DNA of 64,000 nucleotides from Nocardia sp. CDC159 (GCF_023740735.1 NZ_JAMRXH010000003.1:547831-611830); one strand, 5' to 3'. Counted from the stretch's first letter, positions 17,512-27,132 are shown. The notes: generated by a model from the sequence alone, not told the origin. Numbers and translations: made by a program.

Positions 17512-19191
17512 TTGGCCGCCTTGCCCGATCCCCTGCCCCTTCCCTGCGGACAGGTACTGCCCAACCGCATTATGAAGTCCGCGCTCAGCGAGGGCCTCGG
17601 CGACGGCGAGCACGGCCCCGACGACCGCCTGACCCGGCTGTTCCGGCGCTGGGGCACGGGCGGTTTCGGCCTCATCGTCACCGGCAATGTGATGATCGAC
17701 CGCACCCAGCTCGGCGAGCCGGGCAATGTCGCCATCGAGGACGAGCGACATCTGGAGGAGCTGACCCGCTGGGCCAAGGCGGGCAAGGACGGCGGTACGC
17801 CGGTCTGGGTGCAGCTCAATCACCCCGGGCGGCAGTCGAATCCGATCGCGTCGCGCCGCCGCCCGGTCGCGCCGTCGGCGGTCGCGCTCGGCATTCCGGG
17901 CATGCCCACGCCGCGGGCGCTGACCGAGGCGGAGATCCACGACATCATCGACCGCTTCGCCACCGCCGCCCGGATCGTGGAGACCGCGGGCTTCGACGGC
18001 GTGCAGATCCACGGCGCGCACGGCTATCTGGTCTCGCAATTCCTGTCTCCGCTGGCCAACCGGCGCACCGACGCCTGGGGCGGCGATCCGCAGCGGCGGG
18101 CCCGGTTCGTGATCGAGGTGGCGCGGGCGATCCGCGCGGCGGTGAGCCCCGGCTTCGCGGTCGGCATCAAGTTGAATTCCGCCGATTTCCAGCGCGGCGG
18201 ATTCAGCGAGGAGGAATCGCGCGCGGTGGTCGAACGCCTCGCGGCCGAACAGCTGGATCTCATCGAGATCAGCGGCGGCAGTTACGAATCCCCGGCCATG
18301 ATGGGCCGCTCGGCGAGCACCCGGGCACGTGAGGCCTACTTCCTGGAGTACGCCCAAACCGTGCGTGCCCTGGCGCGTACGGTCCCGCTGGCGGTGACCG
18401 GCGGTTTCCGCACCCGCGCGGTGATGGCCGAGGCGGTGGAGTCGGGCGCCTGCGACGTGGTCGGCGTGGGCCGCCCGTCGGCCGTGATCACCGCCGCCGC
18501 GGGCGATCTGCTCACCGGCCGCACCGACGCCCTACGGCCCCCGGCCATCTCGCTGGGTCTGCCGCAACGCTTGTCGGATGTGCGCACCGTCAAGGCCTTC
18601 GACGGCGCGCTGGATCTGCAGTGGCACACCGATCAGCTGCATCGGCTCGGCGCGGGTCTGGACCCGGACCCGGCGCGCTCACCGTGGCGCACGGCGGTAT
18701 CGATGCTGCGGCGCAACGGCTGGGACGCCTTCCGCCCGCAGCGCGGTCCGGCTCGCACCGACCGGCTGGCCCGCAAATTCGCCGTCGAGCGCGCCGTCGG
18801 CCGCTACCTGGTGAATCCGGCGTTCCGCGCGCTGGACCGGGTCGGGGTGCGGTCGAGCTTCGCGACCGAACTGGAGACCATCGGCCGCAAGTCCGGACAG
18901 CCCCGCCGGGTGCCGGTGTCGGTGCTGTTCGACGAGGCGGGTGCGTGGATCATCTGCCAGCACGGCCTGCGTTCGGGCTGGGGCAACAACGTGCGCGCCA
19001 ACCCGCGGGTGCGCCTGCGCCAAGGCGATCGGTGGCGCATCGGCGTGGCCGAGCTGCGCCCGGACGACGATGTGGTGGAGCGCGCCAAGGCCTTCGCACC
19101 GCATCCGCGGCTGGCCCCGCTGACCGCCGCGGGCTTCGCCGCCCTGCAGACCACGCCCATCTCCGTGCGCGTGACCTTCACCGACAACTGA
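17512..19191 (+). CDS. Old Yellow Enzyme fused to a Ddn-like F420-dependent nitroreductase domain
   Basis: 559 residues from TTG 17512, which has GGAAGGGAG seven bases upstream. Residues about 8-395 are an NADH:flavin oxidoreductase TIM barrel: NRIMKSALSEGL, WVQLNHPGRQS (101-107 region), DGVQIHGAHGYLVSQFLSPL with the substrate-binding H167/H170, GIKLNSADF, and the FMN phosphate site VTGGFR...VGVGRPS. After a linker, residues about 430-555 match the deazaflavin (F420)-dependent nitroreductase family: ELETIGRKSGQPRRVPVSVL, WIICQHGLRSGWGNNVRANP and a closing beta strand. OYEs reduce activated double bonds with FMN; Ddn-family proteins use reduced F420 to reduce quinones and nitro compounds. Joining both in one chain is uncommon and suggests two-cofactor reduction of electrophiles. 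Confidence 0.85.
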   Translation: MAALPDPLPLPCGQVLPNRIMKSALSEGLGDGEHGPDDRLTRLFRRWGTGGFGLIVTGNVMIDRTQLGEPGNVAIEDERHLEELTRWAKAGKDGGTPVWVQLNHPGRQSNPIASRRRPVAPSAVALGIPGMPTPRALTEAEIHDIIDRFATAARIVETAGFDGVQIHGAHGYLVSQFLSPLANRRTDAWGGDPQRRARFVIEVARAIRAAVSPGFAVGIKLNSADFQRGGFSEEESRAVVERLAAEQLDLIEISGGSYESPAMMGRSASTRAREAYFLEYAQTVRALARTVPLAVTGGFRTRAVMAEAVESGACDVVGVGRPSAVITAAAGDLLTGRTDALRPPAISLGLPQRLSDVRTVKAFDGALDLQWHTDQLHRLGAGLDPDPARSPWRTAVSMLRRNGWDAFRPQRGPARTDRLARKFAVERAVGRYLVNPAFRALDRVGVRSSFATELETIGRKSGQPRRVPVSVLFDEAGAWIICQHGLRSGWGNNVRANPRVRLRQGDRWRIGVAELRPDDDVVERAKAFAPHPRLAPLTAAGFAALQTTPISVRVTFTDN

Positions 19192-19323
19192 TCCGTAACA
19201 CCTACGTAATTCCACCGATTCGCCGCGCCCGCGCGGCGAGCACTGTGACTGGTGACACAAATCGAAAACGCTCATGCCTGGATGCCCGGCTTCTAGGCTG
19301 CCGATGAGCTTACGGAGGTACCC

Positions 19324-20109
19324 ATGACCGTCACCGTGCTGCGTTCCGCGGAACGCGCGAATCCGGTGTCGATGATCGAACGGATGACGCTGATCCTCGA
19401 CGCGTTCGATGCCTCCACTCCCACCCTGACGCTGCTGGAGCTGGTCGACCGCACCGGGTTGCCCCGCTCGACCGTGCATCGCATCCTCGACCAGATGATC
19501 CGACTGCGCTGGCTGGCGCACACCTCGGGCGGCTACCGGCTGGGCATGCGCACACTGGAGCTGGGCGGGCTGACCGCCGACCACAACGAGATCCGCGACG
19601 CGGTGAGCCCGCTGCTGCACGAACTGTCCCAGCGCACCGGCATGGTCGGCCATCTGGCGGTGCTCGACGGACGCGACGTGGTCTATCTGGACAAGGCAGG
19701 CGGCCGCTTCGCCGCCGCCCTGCCCACCCGCCTCGGTGGTCGGATGCCCGCGCACGCAACGGCTTTGGGCAAGGCCATGCTGTCGGTCCTGGAACCGGAT
19801 ATCGCCGAGGCCGCCTTCCGCACCCGGCTGGCGCGGCTGACTCCGCGCACCGTCTGCGAACCCGAGGCGTTGCAGCGCGAGCTCGCCCAGATCCGCCTGC
19901 GCCAGGGCGTGGCGATCGACCGGGAGGAGGCGGTCGCCGGAATCGCCTGTGTCGCGGCGCCGTTGCGCGGTCGCGGCACGGCACCGGCGGCACTGTCGCT
20001 GTCCGGGCGGGCCGACGGCATGAGCTTCGACCGGCTGGCCCGCGTGGTGCTCGAGGTGTCGCACGAGGCGGGGCGGCTGCTGTTCCCGCGCCGCGCGCGC
20101 TGGCGCTGA
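19324..20109 (+). CDS. IclR-family transcriptional regulator
   Basis: 261 residues with ACGGAGG six bases before the ATG. N-terminal winged helix: MIERMTLILDAFDASTP, LLELVDRTGLPRSTVHRILD, WLAHTSGGYRLG. The C-terminal IclR effector domain carries LDGRDVVYLDKAGG, PAHATALGKAMLSVL and RQGVAIDREEAVAGIACVAAPL, all standard landmarks. A TAGGCT hexamer (19293-19298) is a possible -10. The gene is followed by the opposite-strand methyltransferase; no clear catabolic operon is attached, so its regulon is unknown. Confidence 0.9.
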   Translation: MTVTVLRSAERANPVSMIERMTLILDAFDASTPTLTLLELVDRTGLPRSTVHRILDQMIRLRWLAHTSGGYRLGMRTLELGGLTADHNEIRDAVSPLLHELSQRTGMVGHLAVLDGRDVVYLDKAGGRFAAALPTRLGGRMPAHATALGKAMLSVLEPDIAEAAFRTRLARLTPRTVCEPEALQRELAQIRLRQGVAIDREEAVAGIACVAAPLRGRGTAPAALSLSGRADGMSFDRLARVVLEVSHEAGRLLFPRRARWR

Positions 20110-20116
20110 CCCGGCG

Positions 20117-20779
20117 CTACCGGCGGCGAATCCGCGCCAGCCAGGCGCTGACCCGCACCGTACCGTCCGCGGCGACGTCGAGCCCCTGAGAATCCTCGGC
20201 CACCGTATCGGTGATCCGGCCGGTGTAGTGCGACGGCCGCAGCTCCTCCAGATCCCAGCCCTCGGTGAAGGATTCGCGGATCATGGTGTCGCTGATCCGC
20301 GGTCCGAAGCCGGGTTCGGCATCGGACAGGGCCAGCAGATGCAGGACCCCGCCCGGCCGCAGCAGCGTGTGCAGGCTGCGAACGTAGGCGGCGCGGGTAC
20401 CGGGATCGTCGAGGAAGATGTGGAACAGGGCGCTGTCGACGACGGTGTCGAACAGCCCGAAGCGCGCGGCGTACTCCGGATCGGCGCCGATGCGGACCGC
20501 GTCGGCCACCTCGAAGCGCGCGCCGGGCACGCCCTTCGCCTCGGCATTGCGCCGGGCATAGGCGATCGCGCTCGGCGCCAGATCCACTCCCAGCACGTCG
20601 TAGCCGAGCCTGGTCAGCGCGATCGTGTGCTCCCCCGCCCCGCACCCGGGATCCAGCACCCGCCCCCGGATCAGACCCTGGTCCGCCACGGCCATGATCG
20701 CGGGTTGCGGCGCGCCGATCACCCACGGCGCGGTGTCGTTGTCGTACACGGTGTTCCAGAACTCTGCGGTCTGCGTCAT
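20117..20779 (-). CDS. Class I SAM-dependent methyltransferase
   Basis: 220 residues. Motif I GRVLDPGCGAGEHTIALTR, motif II VLGVDLAPSAIAYARR, post-I FEVADAVRIGAD and LFDTVVDSALFHIFLDD, then LLRPGGVLHLLALSDAEP. The W-x-x-x-Y-D-x-x-x-x-P-W start (FWNTVYDNDTAPW) is typical of thiopurine/thiol-type methyltransferase-like proteins in actinobacteria. Substrate unknown. It is convergent with IclR (7-bp gap) and 44 bp downstream of the LLM oxidoreductase on the same strand. Confidence 0.85.
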   Translation of the reverse strand: MTQTAEFWNTVYDNDTAPWVIGAPQPAIMAVADQGLIRGRVLDPGCGAGEHTIALTRLGYDVLGVDLAPSAIAYARRNAEAKGVPGARFEVADAVRIGADPEYAARFGLFDTVVDSALFHIFLDDPGTRAAYVRSLHTLLRPGGVLHLLALSDAEPGFGPRISDTMIRESFTEGWDLEELRPSHYTGRITDTVAEDSQGLDVAADGTVRVSAWLARIRRR

Positions 20780-20823
20780 GGCTCCACCCTGCTACCTCGA
20801 GTGCGCTCGAGGTCAAGCGACAC

Positions 20824-21735
20824 TCAGCTCGCCAGCCCCGCGAGCAGTTTGCGGGTGCGGGCGGCGGACTCGCCGCCGGTGAACAGCGCGCCGACGAATT
20901 CGGTTGCGCCCGAGGCGATGATCTCGTGGATGCGGGCGGCGACCTGATCCTCGGTGCCGACGATGGCCAGATCGCCGGGGCCCGCGACGCCCTCGCGGTC
21001 CATCATGGCCCGATAGGACGGCAGCGTGCCGTAGGCCTCGAACACCGTGGCGGCCTTGTTCCGAGCCGCGTCGGCGTCGTCGGTCACACAGACCGGCAGC
21101 GCGCACACCACGCGCGGGGCGGGTCGTCCGGCCGCGGCCGCCGCCTCGGTGACGATCGGCGCGATATGGGTGCGGATGGTCGCCGGACCGGTCATCCACA
21201 GCACGGTGCCGTCGGTGCGGCGCCCGGCCAGCTTCAGCATCTGCGGCCCCATCGCGGCCAGCAACACCGGCACCCGATCCTCGTTCGGCACCTCCAGCGC
21301 GAGATTGGCGCGGATCGTCTCACCCGCATAGGACACCGGCTCACCCGCGAGCAGCGGCAGCAGCACCGACAGGTACTCCTTCATATGCCGAGCGGGCTTG
21401 TCGAAGTCGTATCCGTACATGTTCTCGATGACGATTCGATGCGACAGCCCGATGCCCAGGCTCAGCCGGTCCGGGCCGACGGCCAGGGCGGTGGTGCGCG
21501 CCTGCTGCGCGAGCGCCCCGGGATGGCGCGGATACGTCGGCACCACGCCGGTGCCGAGCTCGATACCCGGGACTTGGCTGCCCGCCACCGCGAGGGCGGT
21601 CAGCGCGTCGATCCCGAAAATGTGCGACAACCAGGCCGATTGGAAGCCCTCCTCGGCGGCTTGCCGCAGGTCGTCGGTCAGCCGGAGCAATGCGTCCGAT
21701 CCGGTCGGTTGGCCGAGCATGATGCCGATGCGCAC
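20824..21735 (-). CDS. LLM-class F420-dependent oxidoreductase
   Basis: 303 residues from GTG 21735, which has GAGGAGG eight bases upstream. Luciferase-like TIM barrel: MRIGIMLGQPTGSD, GFQSAWLSHIFGIDALTALA, ELGTGVVPTYPRHPGALAQQ, LSLGIGLSHRIVIENMYGYD and VPVLLAAMGPQMLKLAGRRTDG, the pattern of mycobacterial F420-dependent LLM proteins. These use F420 or FMN to oxidise or reduce diverse small molecules. The substrate is unknown. Divergent from the LuxR-type ATPase gene, with about 120 bp between starts. Confidence 0.85.
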   Translation of the reverse strand: MRIGIMLGQPTGSDALLRLTDDLRQAAEEGFQSAWLSHIFGIDALTALAVAGSQVPGIELGTGVVPTYPRHPGALAQQARTTALAVGPDRLSLGIGLSHRIVIENMYGYDFDKPARHMKEYLSVLLPLLAGEPVSYAGETIRANLALEVPNEDRVPVLLAAMGPQMLKLAGRRTDGTVLWMTGPATIRTHIAPIVTEAAAAAGRPAPRVVCALPVCVTDDADAARNKAATVFEAYGTLPSYRAMMDREGVAGPGDLAIVGTEDQVAARIHEIIASGATEFVGALFTGGESAARTRKLLAGLAS

Positions 21736-21857
21736 GGCAGGTGCCTCCTCGTCGCGGCGAAATATGAGCGCCAGTTCTCCTGTACGCCCGTCCAGCCTAT
21801 GCCCGCACCGCCGAAGCCCACCCACCGGGAATACGGGTTTCGATAGTGTTACCAAGC

Positions 21858-24134
21858 ATGGCGCGGCGTGTCTCCGGAAACCTTCCCGCCGAAGTCACCA
21901 GCTTCGTCGGCCGCCGCGACGAACTGGCCACCGCGCGTCGGCTGCTGACCTCGACGCGGGTGCTGAGCCTGCTCGGTCCCGGCGGAGTGGGCAAGACCAG
22001 GCTGTCGCGGCAGGTGGGTGAGCTCGTGGCGCGCGGGTTCCCCGACGGCGTCTGGCTGGTGGAACTGGCCGATGTGCGCGATCCGGAGCTGGTGACGCTG
22101 GCCGTGGCCGACGCACTGCAGCTGGGCGACGACACCACCGCACCGCTGCCGAGGCTGCTGGAATTTCTGGCCGCCAAGCGGCTGCTGCTCATCGTGGACA
22201 ACTGCGAACATCTCATCGAGGCGGTGGCCACCCTGGTCGAGCGCATCGTGGCCAGCACCGACCGGGTACGGGTGCTCACCACCAGCCGCGAGGTGCTGGG
22301 CATCCCCGGCGAACAGGTCATGCCGGTGCCGCCGCTGCCCGCCGTCGAACCGGACAGCGACGCGCTGCGGCTGCTGGTCGAGCGCGCGAGCGCCGCCAAC
22401 CCCGACTTCGCCCGCACCCCGGCCAACCACCGAACCCTGACCGCGATCTGCCGTCGGCTCGACGGCATCCCGCTCGCACTCGAACTGGCGGCCCTGCGGT
22501 TTCGCGTCTTCACCCCCGAACAGATCCTGGCCCGCCTGGACAACACGATGGAACTGCTGCGCGCCGGACCCCGCACCGCACCGCACCGCCAGCGGACCAT
22601 CGAGGGTGCCATCCGCTGGAGCTACGAGCTGTGCTCACCCGCCGAACAGCGGCTGTGGGAACGGTTTTCGGCATTCGCGGGCGGCTTCGACATCGATGCC
22701 GCCGAGGCGGTCTGCGCCCCGGGCGGACATGTGGTCGACGCGCTGACGGGGCTGGTGGACAAGTCCGTGCTCACGCTGCGCTACGAGGGCGCGACAGCCA
22801 GATATTCGATGCTGGAACCGATTCGGCAGTTCGGGCACGACCGGTTGACCGAGCGCGGCGACGCCGCGGTCGTGCGGGCCCGCCACCGCGATCACTACCG
22901 GGCCCTGGCGCTGCGGGGACAGCGGGCCTACGGCGGCGAGGAGGATGTCGCGTGGTTCGCGGAGCTGACTCGCGAGCACGCCAATCTTCGCTCAGCACTG
23001 CGGTTCTCGCTCACCGACGCCCCGGCGCTGGCCGTGGAGACCGCCACCGCGCTGCGGCCCTACTGGGAGCACTACCGGTTCCTGTCGGAGGGCTATCGCT
23101 GGCTGACCGACGCGCTGGACCGCTATCCGGATCCGACACCGCTGCGGGCGCGCGGGCTGTCCTCGGCGGGTTCGCTGGCGGGGCTGCTGTCCGATCGCGC
23201 GGCGGCGGGTCGGCTGCTGGACGAATGCGTCATGCTCGCAACCGAACTGAGCGCAGACGACATTCTCGCGGAGGCACGGCTGGGCGCGGCGCTGATCGCG
23301 TTCACCGACGGCGACACCGCGGGCGCGCTGACCCGCTGCGATCAGGCCGCGACACTGGCCCGCGAATGCGGACGGCCCACCGTCGAAATGGACAGCCTGG
23401 CCTTCGGATTCATCTGCGCGACGGTACTGGCGCAAGAGCGCGCCACCGCGATCGCGACGGAATTCCTCGCGCTGACCACCCGATACGGCTCGCATCTCCT
23501 CGGCGGGCTGGCGCTGTGGGCGGTCGGACTGGACCACTGGCGACGCGGGAATCAGGACGCGGCGGCGGACTACATGGGCCGCGCCATCGAAATGCTGGCC
23601 CGGTTCGATCGCTGCGTCTGGCTGGCCTCGGCATTCGAGGGAATGGCGTGGTCGGATGCGGCGCGCGGCGAATTCGAGCGGGCCGCCCGGTTGATGGGCG
23701 CGGCGCAGACCCTGCAGCGCAGCACCGTCCGGCTGGCGCACGCCATCATCGGCACCGTCGGGGAGAAGGTGCGCGAACAGGTCCGGAACGCGCTGGGCGA
23801 ACAGGGCTTTCGCGCGTCCTACGACAGCGGTGCGGCGCTACCGTTGCCCGCCGCCATCGACTACGCGCTGGGCCGCACCGCCGCGCCCGCGAACCCGCCC
23901 GCCCCGCCGCGCCGAATCGACACCGCCGCACTGGATGTGCTCACCCGGCGCGAGAAGGATGTCGCCCGCCTGATCGCGGTGGGCCACAGCAACAAGCGCA
24001 TCGCCGCCGAACTGGTGATCTCGGTGCGCACGGCCGAAACCCACGTCGAGCACATCCTCACCAAACTCGGTTTCACCTCGCGCACCCAGATCGCGGGCTG
24101 GGCCCGCGATCACGGCCTGCTCACTCCCCCGTGA
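21858..24134 (+). CDS. LuxR-family regulator with N-terminal NB-ARC-like ATPase
   Basis: 758 residues from ATG 21858 (GTG 21846 would add four). Start MARRVSGNLPAEVTSFVGRR is typical of this actinobacterial class. Walker A is GPGGVGKT (40-47), Walker B LLLIVDNCEHLIEA, sensor VLTTSREVLGIPGE, then the winged-helix GIPLALELAALR. The middle is a helical TPR-like region, and the C-terminus is a LuxR HTH (LTRREKDVARLIAVGHSNKRI). Such STAND proteins are nucleotide-controlled switches; ligand and targets are unknown. Its last 14 bases overlap the convergent DinB gene. No Shine-Dalgarno is seen near either start, so a leaderless message is possible. Confidence 0.85.
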   Translation: MARRVSGNLPAEVTSFVGRRDELATARRLLTSTRVLSLLGPGGVGKTRLSRQVGELVARGFPDGVWLVELADVRDPELVTLAVADALQLGDDTTAPLPRLLEFLAAKRLLLIVDNCEHLIEAVATLVERIVASTDRVRVLTTSREVLGIPGEQVMPVPPLPAVEPDSDALRLLVERASAANPDFARTPANHRTLTAICRRLDGIPLALELAALRFRVFTPEQILARLDNTMELLRAGPRTAPHRQRTIEGAIRWSYELCSPAEQRLWERFSAFAGGFDIDAAEAVCAPGGHVVDALTGLVDKSVLTLRYEGATARYSMLEPIRQFGHDRLTERGDAAVVRARHRDHYRALALRGQRAYGGEEDVAWFAELTREHANLRSALRFSLTDAPALAVETATALRPYWEHYRFLSEGYRWLTDALDRYPDPTPLRARGLSSAGSLAGLLSDRAAAGRLLDECVMLATELSADDILAEARLGAALIAFTDGDTAGALTRCDQAATLARECGRPTVEMDSLAFGFICATVLAQERATAIATEFLALTTRYGSHLLGGLALWAVGLDHWRRGNQDAAADYMGRAIEMLARFDRCVWLASAFEGMAWSDAARGEFERAARLMGAAQTLQRSTVRLAHAIIGTVGEKVREQVRNALGEQGFRASYDSGAALPLPAAIDYALGRTAAPANPPAPPRRIDTAALDVLTRREKDVARLIAVGHSNKRIAAELVISVRTAETHVEHILTKLGFTSRTQIAGWARDHGLLTPP

Positions 24135-24642
24135 CGCCGTCGATGCGTTCGCGCAGTAGATCCGCATGCCCGTTGTGGCGGGCATACTCCTCGATCATGT
24201 GCAGATAGACCCAGCGCAGGCTCATGGTTTCCCCGGTGCGCGGGTGGACGAAGGTGTGGTCCAGGGCGAGCTCGGCCACGGCCTTGTCGCAGGCCGCGAT
24301 CTCCTCCCGGAATACCGCCACCGCGGCCGCGGCATCCGCATCGGCCACCGCGTGGAAGTCCGCGTCCTGATCCGCCTCGGTCCAGTACAGATCCGGAACG
24401 TCCTCGCCGCAGACGCGCTTGCGGAACCAGGTTCGCTCGACATCGGTCAGATGCCGAATCAGCCCGAGCAACGACAGCTCCGACGGCTCGGCACTGCGCA
24501 GCCGCAGTTGCTCGGCGTCGAGCCCCTCGCATTTGCGCAGCAACGTCATTCGATGGTGATCCAGCCACGTCTGCACCATTGCCCGCTCGGCGCCAATGCC
24601 GGGCGGTTCGGGCCGGTCGACCTCGGGAACGGTCCAGGTCAT
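24121..24642 (-). CDS. DinB superfamily (DUF664) protein
   Basis: 173 residues from ATG 24642. The four-helix DinB bundle is clear: MVQTWLDHHRMTLLRKCEGL, SLLGLIRHLTDVERTWFRKR, FREEIAACDKAVAELAL and LRWVYLHMIEEYARHNGHAD. The histidines in LIRHL, YLHMIEEYARHNGH are the usual metal-binding positions. Actinobacterial members may be mycothiol-dependent S-transferases, but no substrate is known here. It overlaps the end of the LuxR gene and is 37 bp downstream of a sugar kinase on its own strand, so it may be the tail of that transcript. Confidence 0.85.
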   Translation of the reverse strand: MTWTVPEVDRPEPPGIGAERAMVQTWLDHHRMTLLRKCEGLDAEQLRLRSAEPSELSLLGLIRHLTDVERTWFRKRVCGEDVPDLYWTEADQDADFHAVADADAAAAVAVFREEIAACDKAVAELALDHTFVHPRTGETMSLRWVYLHMIEEYARHNGHADLLRERIDGVTGE

Positions 24643-24679
24643 AGCGCGACTGTAGAGGAGCCGGCCGTGCCGAATCATC

Positions 24680-26077
24680 TCAATTTCCGTGGATCGCCCG
24701 GCGCAGGCGACCATACCGCTCCCGGATCGCGCGACCGGAATCGACTGCGGGCGCCTCGATTTCCCGCGCGGGCGGGACCGGCCAGTCGGGCGGATTCGCG
24801 GTGGCGGTCAGCGCCCAGGCGGCCTGGCGCGCCGCGCCGAGGGCCACATATTCCCGCGGCTCGGGCACCGCGACCGCCAGACCGAAGATGTCGCGGGCGA
24901 TCTCGGCGATCAATGGACTGGCCGCCGCGCCGCCGATCAGCACGACGCGACGCGGTGGGAGCTCCCCCGCGCGCAACCGGTCCAGGGCCTCGGCGAGATT
25001 GCACACCATCCCCTCGGCCGCGGCGCGGGCGATATTCGGCGGCCGCATGTTCCGCGGCGTCAGACCGTGCAGGGTGCCGGTCGCCTCGGGCAGGTCGGGG
25101 GTGCGCTCGCCGGTCAGATAGGGCAGCAGTGTGAGGCCGTCCGCGCCCGCAACCGCTTGGCGGGCCAGCCCTTCCAGCGCGCTCGCCGCCACCCCCAGCA
25201 TCCGCGCCGCGGCCTCGAGCACCCGCGCCGCATTGAGCGTGCACACCAGCGGCAGATACGCACCGGTCGCATCGGCGAAGCCGTTGATCGCGCCCGTGGC
25301 GTCGGCGCTGGGCGAGGAGCTGCGGGTGTACACGGTGCCGCTGGTGCCCAGCGAGACCACCACCTCGCCCTCCCGCAACCCCAAACCCAGTGCGGCGGCG
25401 GCATTGTCGCCGGTACCGGCCGCCACGAGCACACCATCGGGCGTATGCCCCGCGGTCTGCGCCGGGCCCAGCACTCGCGGCAGCCCCGGCCGCCGTCCCC
25501 GAAAGGCGAGCGCCAGCAGGTCTTCTCGATAACGCTCCTCGCCCGGCGACCAGTACCCGGTCCCCGAGGCGTCGCCCCGATCGGTGGTCGGCTCGACATC
25601 GACGGTGCCGCCGCGCAATCGCCAGGTCAGGTAGTCGTGCGGCAGCAGCACCCGTGCCACCCGATCGGCGAGTTCGGGTTCCCGATCGGCCATCCACCGC
25701 AACTTGGCGACCGTATGCGCGGCCAGCGGCACGCTACCGACCGCCTTCGCCCACTCCTGCGGTCCGCCCAGCTCCTCCACCAGCGCGGCCGCCGCCCCGG
25801 CCGAGCGGGTGTCGTTCCACAGCAACGCGTCCCGCACCGGCCGACCCCGCGCGTCCAGCGTCACCAGCCCGTGCTGCTGCGCGGCCACCGCAATGGCCGC
25901 GACCCCGTCGAGCAGGCCGTCCGCGGCCGACAGCCAGGCGTCCCACCACGCCCGCGCGGGCACCTCGGTGCCCTCGGGGTGCGCAATCCGGCGCTGCCGC
26001 ACGATCTTTCCGCTCTCGGCCTCGCACACCACCACCTTGCACGACTGCGTCGAGCTGTCGACCCCCGCGACCAGCAT
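24680..26077 (-). CDS. FGGY-family carbohydrate kinase, xylulokinase type
   Basis: 465 residues from ATG 26077. FGGY blocks: AGVDSSTQSCKVVVCEA (phosphate 1), AVAAQQHGLVTLDARG, LPHDYLTWRLRG, AAGTGDNAAAALGLGL and VVSLGTSGTVYT, with the FGGY-2 signature near GGAAASPLIAEIARDIFG. Proteins of this pattern phosphorylate xylulose or related ketoses. Its ATG overlaps the stop of the upstream Zn-dehydrogenase (TGATG), so a polyol could be oxidised and then phosphorylated by this pair. The exact sugar cannot be read from the sequence. Confidence 0.85.
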   Translation of the reverse strand: MLVAGVDSSTQSCKVVVCEAESGKIVRQRRIAHPEGTEVPARAWWDAWLSAADGLLDGVAAIAVAAQQHGLVTLDARGRPVRDALLWNDTRSAGAAAALVEELGGPQEWAKAVGSVPLAAHTVAKLRWMADREPELADRVARVLLPHDYLTWRLRGGTVDVEPTTDRGDASGTGYWSPGEERYREDLLALAFRGRRPGLPRVLGPAQTAGHTPDGVLVAAGTGDNAAAALGLGLREGEVVVSLGTSGTVYTRSSSPSADATGAINGFADATGAYLPLVCTLNAARVLEAAARMLGVAASALEGLARQAVAGADGLTLLPYLTGERTPDLPEATGTLHGLTPRNMRPPNIARAAAEGMVCNLAEALDRLRAGELPPRRVVLIGGAAASPLIAEIARDIFGLAVAVPEPREYVALGAARQAAWALTATANPPDWPVPPAREIEAPAVDSGRAIRERYGRLRRAIHGN

Positions 26078-27078
26078 CAGCGCCGTCCGGGCCGGATCTG
26101 GATCTTGCGCCCGGCCCCGGCGCGGAAGGTGCGCAGCGCCTCGTCGAATCCGGTGAGCGGGAAATCGTGAGTGATCATGGTGTCGGCGTCGATCACACCC
26201 TCGGCGAGCAGATCCACCGCCCGCCCGAAGCTGTGCAGCACGGCCATCGATCCGACGATGGTGATCTCGTCGTTGTAGATCCGAAACGGCGAGATGGCCG
26301 CCCGGGCATCGCCCGCGGCGACCCCGAACTGCTGGAAGGTGCCCCCGCGCCGGACCCGCGACAGTCCGTCCTCGATCGCCGGGATTGCACCGGTGCAGTC
26401 GATCACGATCTCCCACCCCTCGGGCCGACCCAGCTCGTCGGCCGAGGTCGCCGCGGCATCCGCGCCGAGCGTGCGCGCCACCTCGAGCCGTCCGGTGTTG
26501 ATGTCCACCATCGACACCGAGGCCGCCCCCGACGCGGTGGCCAGCTGCAGCATCAGCAGCCCCATGGTGCCCGCGCCGTAGACCAGATAGTGCGAACCCA
26601 GCTGCCGCGGCAGCATGTCGAATCCGTGCACCGCGCACGACAGCGGCTCCACCAGCGCCCCGTGCGCGGCCGAGACATGCCCTGGCAGCCGGTAGCAGTT
26701 GGCCGCGGGGACCTTCACGTATTCGGCCATGGCCCCGTCGACGGTATCGCCGATCGCCGCCCAGTTCTCGCACAGATTGCCCCGGCCGATCGCGCAGAAG
26801 TGGCAGCGCCCGCAGAACAGCGACGGATCCACGGCCACCATATCCCCGGCCCGCACGCCCGCCGCGTCGCCACCGAGCGCCACCACCTCCCCGGCGAACT
26901 CGTGGCCGGGCACGATCGGATACGGCGTCGGCGGAAACTCCCCGTCCACGATGTGCACGTCGGTACCGCAGATGCCGACCGCACCGACCCGCACCACCAC
27001 CTCGCCGGGGCCGGGCGTCGGATCGGGCACCGACTCGACCGAGAACCGTCCGGGCTTATCGATCACCAAGGCTTGCAT
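26077..27078 (-). CDS. Zinc-dependent medium-chain alcohol/polyol dehydrogenase
   Basis: 333 residues from ATG 27078 with GGTGGAG upstream. Catalytic zinc site: GICGTDVHIVDG, and GHEFAGEVVALGGD. The structural zinc lobe is CGRCHFCAIGRGNLC. Cofactor domain: VYGAGTMGLLMLQLA (G-x-G-x-x-G) and SMVDINTGRLEVARTLGAD, whose acidic residue favours NAD. This is the sorbitol/L-threonine dehydrogenase-like group. It is translationally coupled to the kinase downstream and lies 54 bp from the GH172 gene upstream, forming a three-gene unit for sugar or polyol use. Confidence 0.9.
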   Translation of the reverse strand: MQALVIDKPGRFSVESVPDPTPGPGEVVVRVGAVGICGTDVHIVDGEFPPTPYPIVPGHEFAGEVVALGGDAAGVRAGDMVAVDPSLFCGRCHFCAIGRGNLCENWAAIGDTVDGAMAEYVKVPAANCYRLPGHVSAAHGALVEPLSCAVHGFDMLPRQLGSHYLVYGAGTMGLLMLQLATASGAASVSMVDINTGRLEVARTLGADAAATSADELGRPEGWEIVIDCTGAIPAIEDGLSRVRRGGTFQQFGVAAGDARAAISPFRIYNDEITIVGSMAVLHSFGRAVDLLAEGVIDADTMITHDFPLTGFDEALRTFRAGAGRKIQIRPGRR

Positions 27079-27132
27079 ATCTCCACCTTGCCCCGGATTC
27101 GCCGAGGCATGCCGTGACGACGCCGATATCAC

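Noticed and set aside
18679..20064. Leftward frame opposite the fusion gene and iclR
   Set aside because: Spans two genuine genes in antisense and their gap; no family motif.
24680..26077. Naming the kinase xylB
   Set aside because: FGGY subgroups cannot be assigned to one sugar from motifs alone.
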